A stretch of 60,041 nucleotides of DNA from an uncultured Treponema sp. GTDB taxonomy: Bacteria > Spirochaetota > Spirochaetia > Treponematales > Treponemataceae. A program made the translations under genes and the position numbers. A model generated the notes under the pieces. That model was given only the letters and a program-made list of their open reading frames with translations. It was not told the origin of the DNA and did no database searches. Where the stretch lies: assembly GCA_937901865.1 (NCBI GenBank), contig CALDID010000088.1, positions 1 to 60,041 on the forward strand, given 5' to 3'. Shown here one piece after another: positions 59,990 through 60,041 of this stretch. The number at the start of each line of letters is the position of its first letter. Within the stretch, counting starts at the first letter, position 1.

Positions 59990-60041
59990 ACCTGTTCGAT
60001 AATTGTCATTATCGGGCTTGACCCGATAATCTGAGGCACAG
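59987..60041. mobile_element. MITE-like element, copy 3 (runs past the window edge)
   Basis: It begins TAGACCTGTTCGATAATTGT, then has the hairpin ATTATCGGG/CCCGATAAT (one loop base changed) and continues ctgaggcacag. This matches the internal segment of copy 1 on the opposite strand better than copy 2. The right end lies outside the window. Confidence 0.75.

Overview
The window looks like chromosome of a spirochaete, most likely a host-associated Treponema. This is inferred from gene content, since no rRNA is present. The pointers are several methyl-accepting chemotaxis proteins (MCPs), a CheA carrying its own receiver, a CHASE2 adenylate cyclase divergent from a FecR/outer-membrane operon, HU-like proteins with a second C-terminal domain, and many secreted proteins of no recognisable family. 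Coding is dense and on both strands.

Layout. (1) 1-11643: three tandem MCPs with near-identical signalling domains, interrupted by an orphan antitoxin and a heptad-coding repeat. The third MCP begins a tightly overlapping chemosensory operon: MCP, cheW, divergent cheW-like, cheB, cheR, cheA-REC, class III adenylate cyclase. No separate cheY is present, so cAMP is a plausible output. (2) 11692-16724: an outer-membrane protein, an acyl-CoA synthetase, a 23-bp tandem repeat, an HU-like gene, an antitoxin/PIN pair whose toxin lacks a start codon, and a nitroreductase. (3) 16772-21878: an AAA-ATPase/PD-(D/E)XK protein, an Xre regulator, and a GtrA/GtrB/GtrII-type surface-glycan cassette. The intergenic promoter holds a perfect 16-bp inverted repeat. 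(4) 21957-31052: flavin-reductase-like protein, lipoprotein, possible small RNA, tRNA-Asn, 5-formyl-THF cyclo-ligase, MCP, a secreted beta-sandwich protein, a 41-bp palindromic tandem repeat, proS and a secreted protein. (5) 31116-41003: ammonia-lyase, HD-GYP protein, GNAT protein, CHASE2 cyclase, and the divergent small-protein/OMP/FecR operon. (6) 41171-55792: ppk, ppx, a glycosidase-fold protein, a GatB-asparaginase fusion, a membrane-anchored protein, TPR protein, TraB-family protein and tex. (7) 55970-60041: an MCP, a second HU-like gene, a DUF3990 protein and its small partner.

Two things run across the window. First, at least seven genes have a sigma70-type -10 hexamer exactly 7 nt before the ATG and no Shine-Dalgarno sequence, which points to leaderless mRNAs. 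Second, a 114-134 bp element with TA-flanked terminal inverted repeats (MITE-like) occurs three times, always just after a gene.

The item I consider most likely to be new is the 779-residue protein at 46445-48784. It joins a complete GatB-like chain, with an apparently degraded catalytic core, to an L-asparaginase/GatD-like domain. This resembles a single-chain bacterial version of the archaeal GatDE partnership. Next in interest is the chemosensory operon that ends in an adenylate cyclase.
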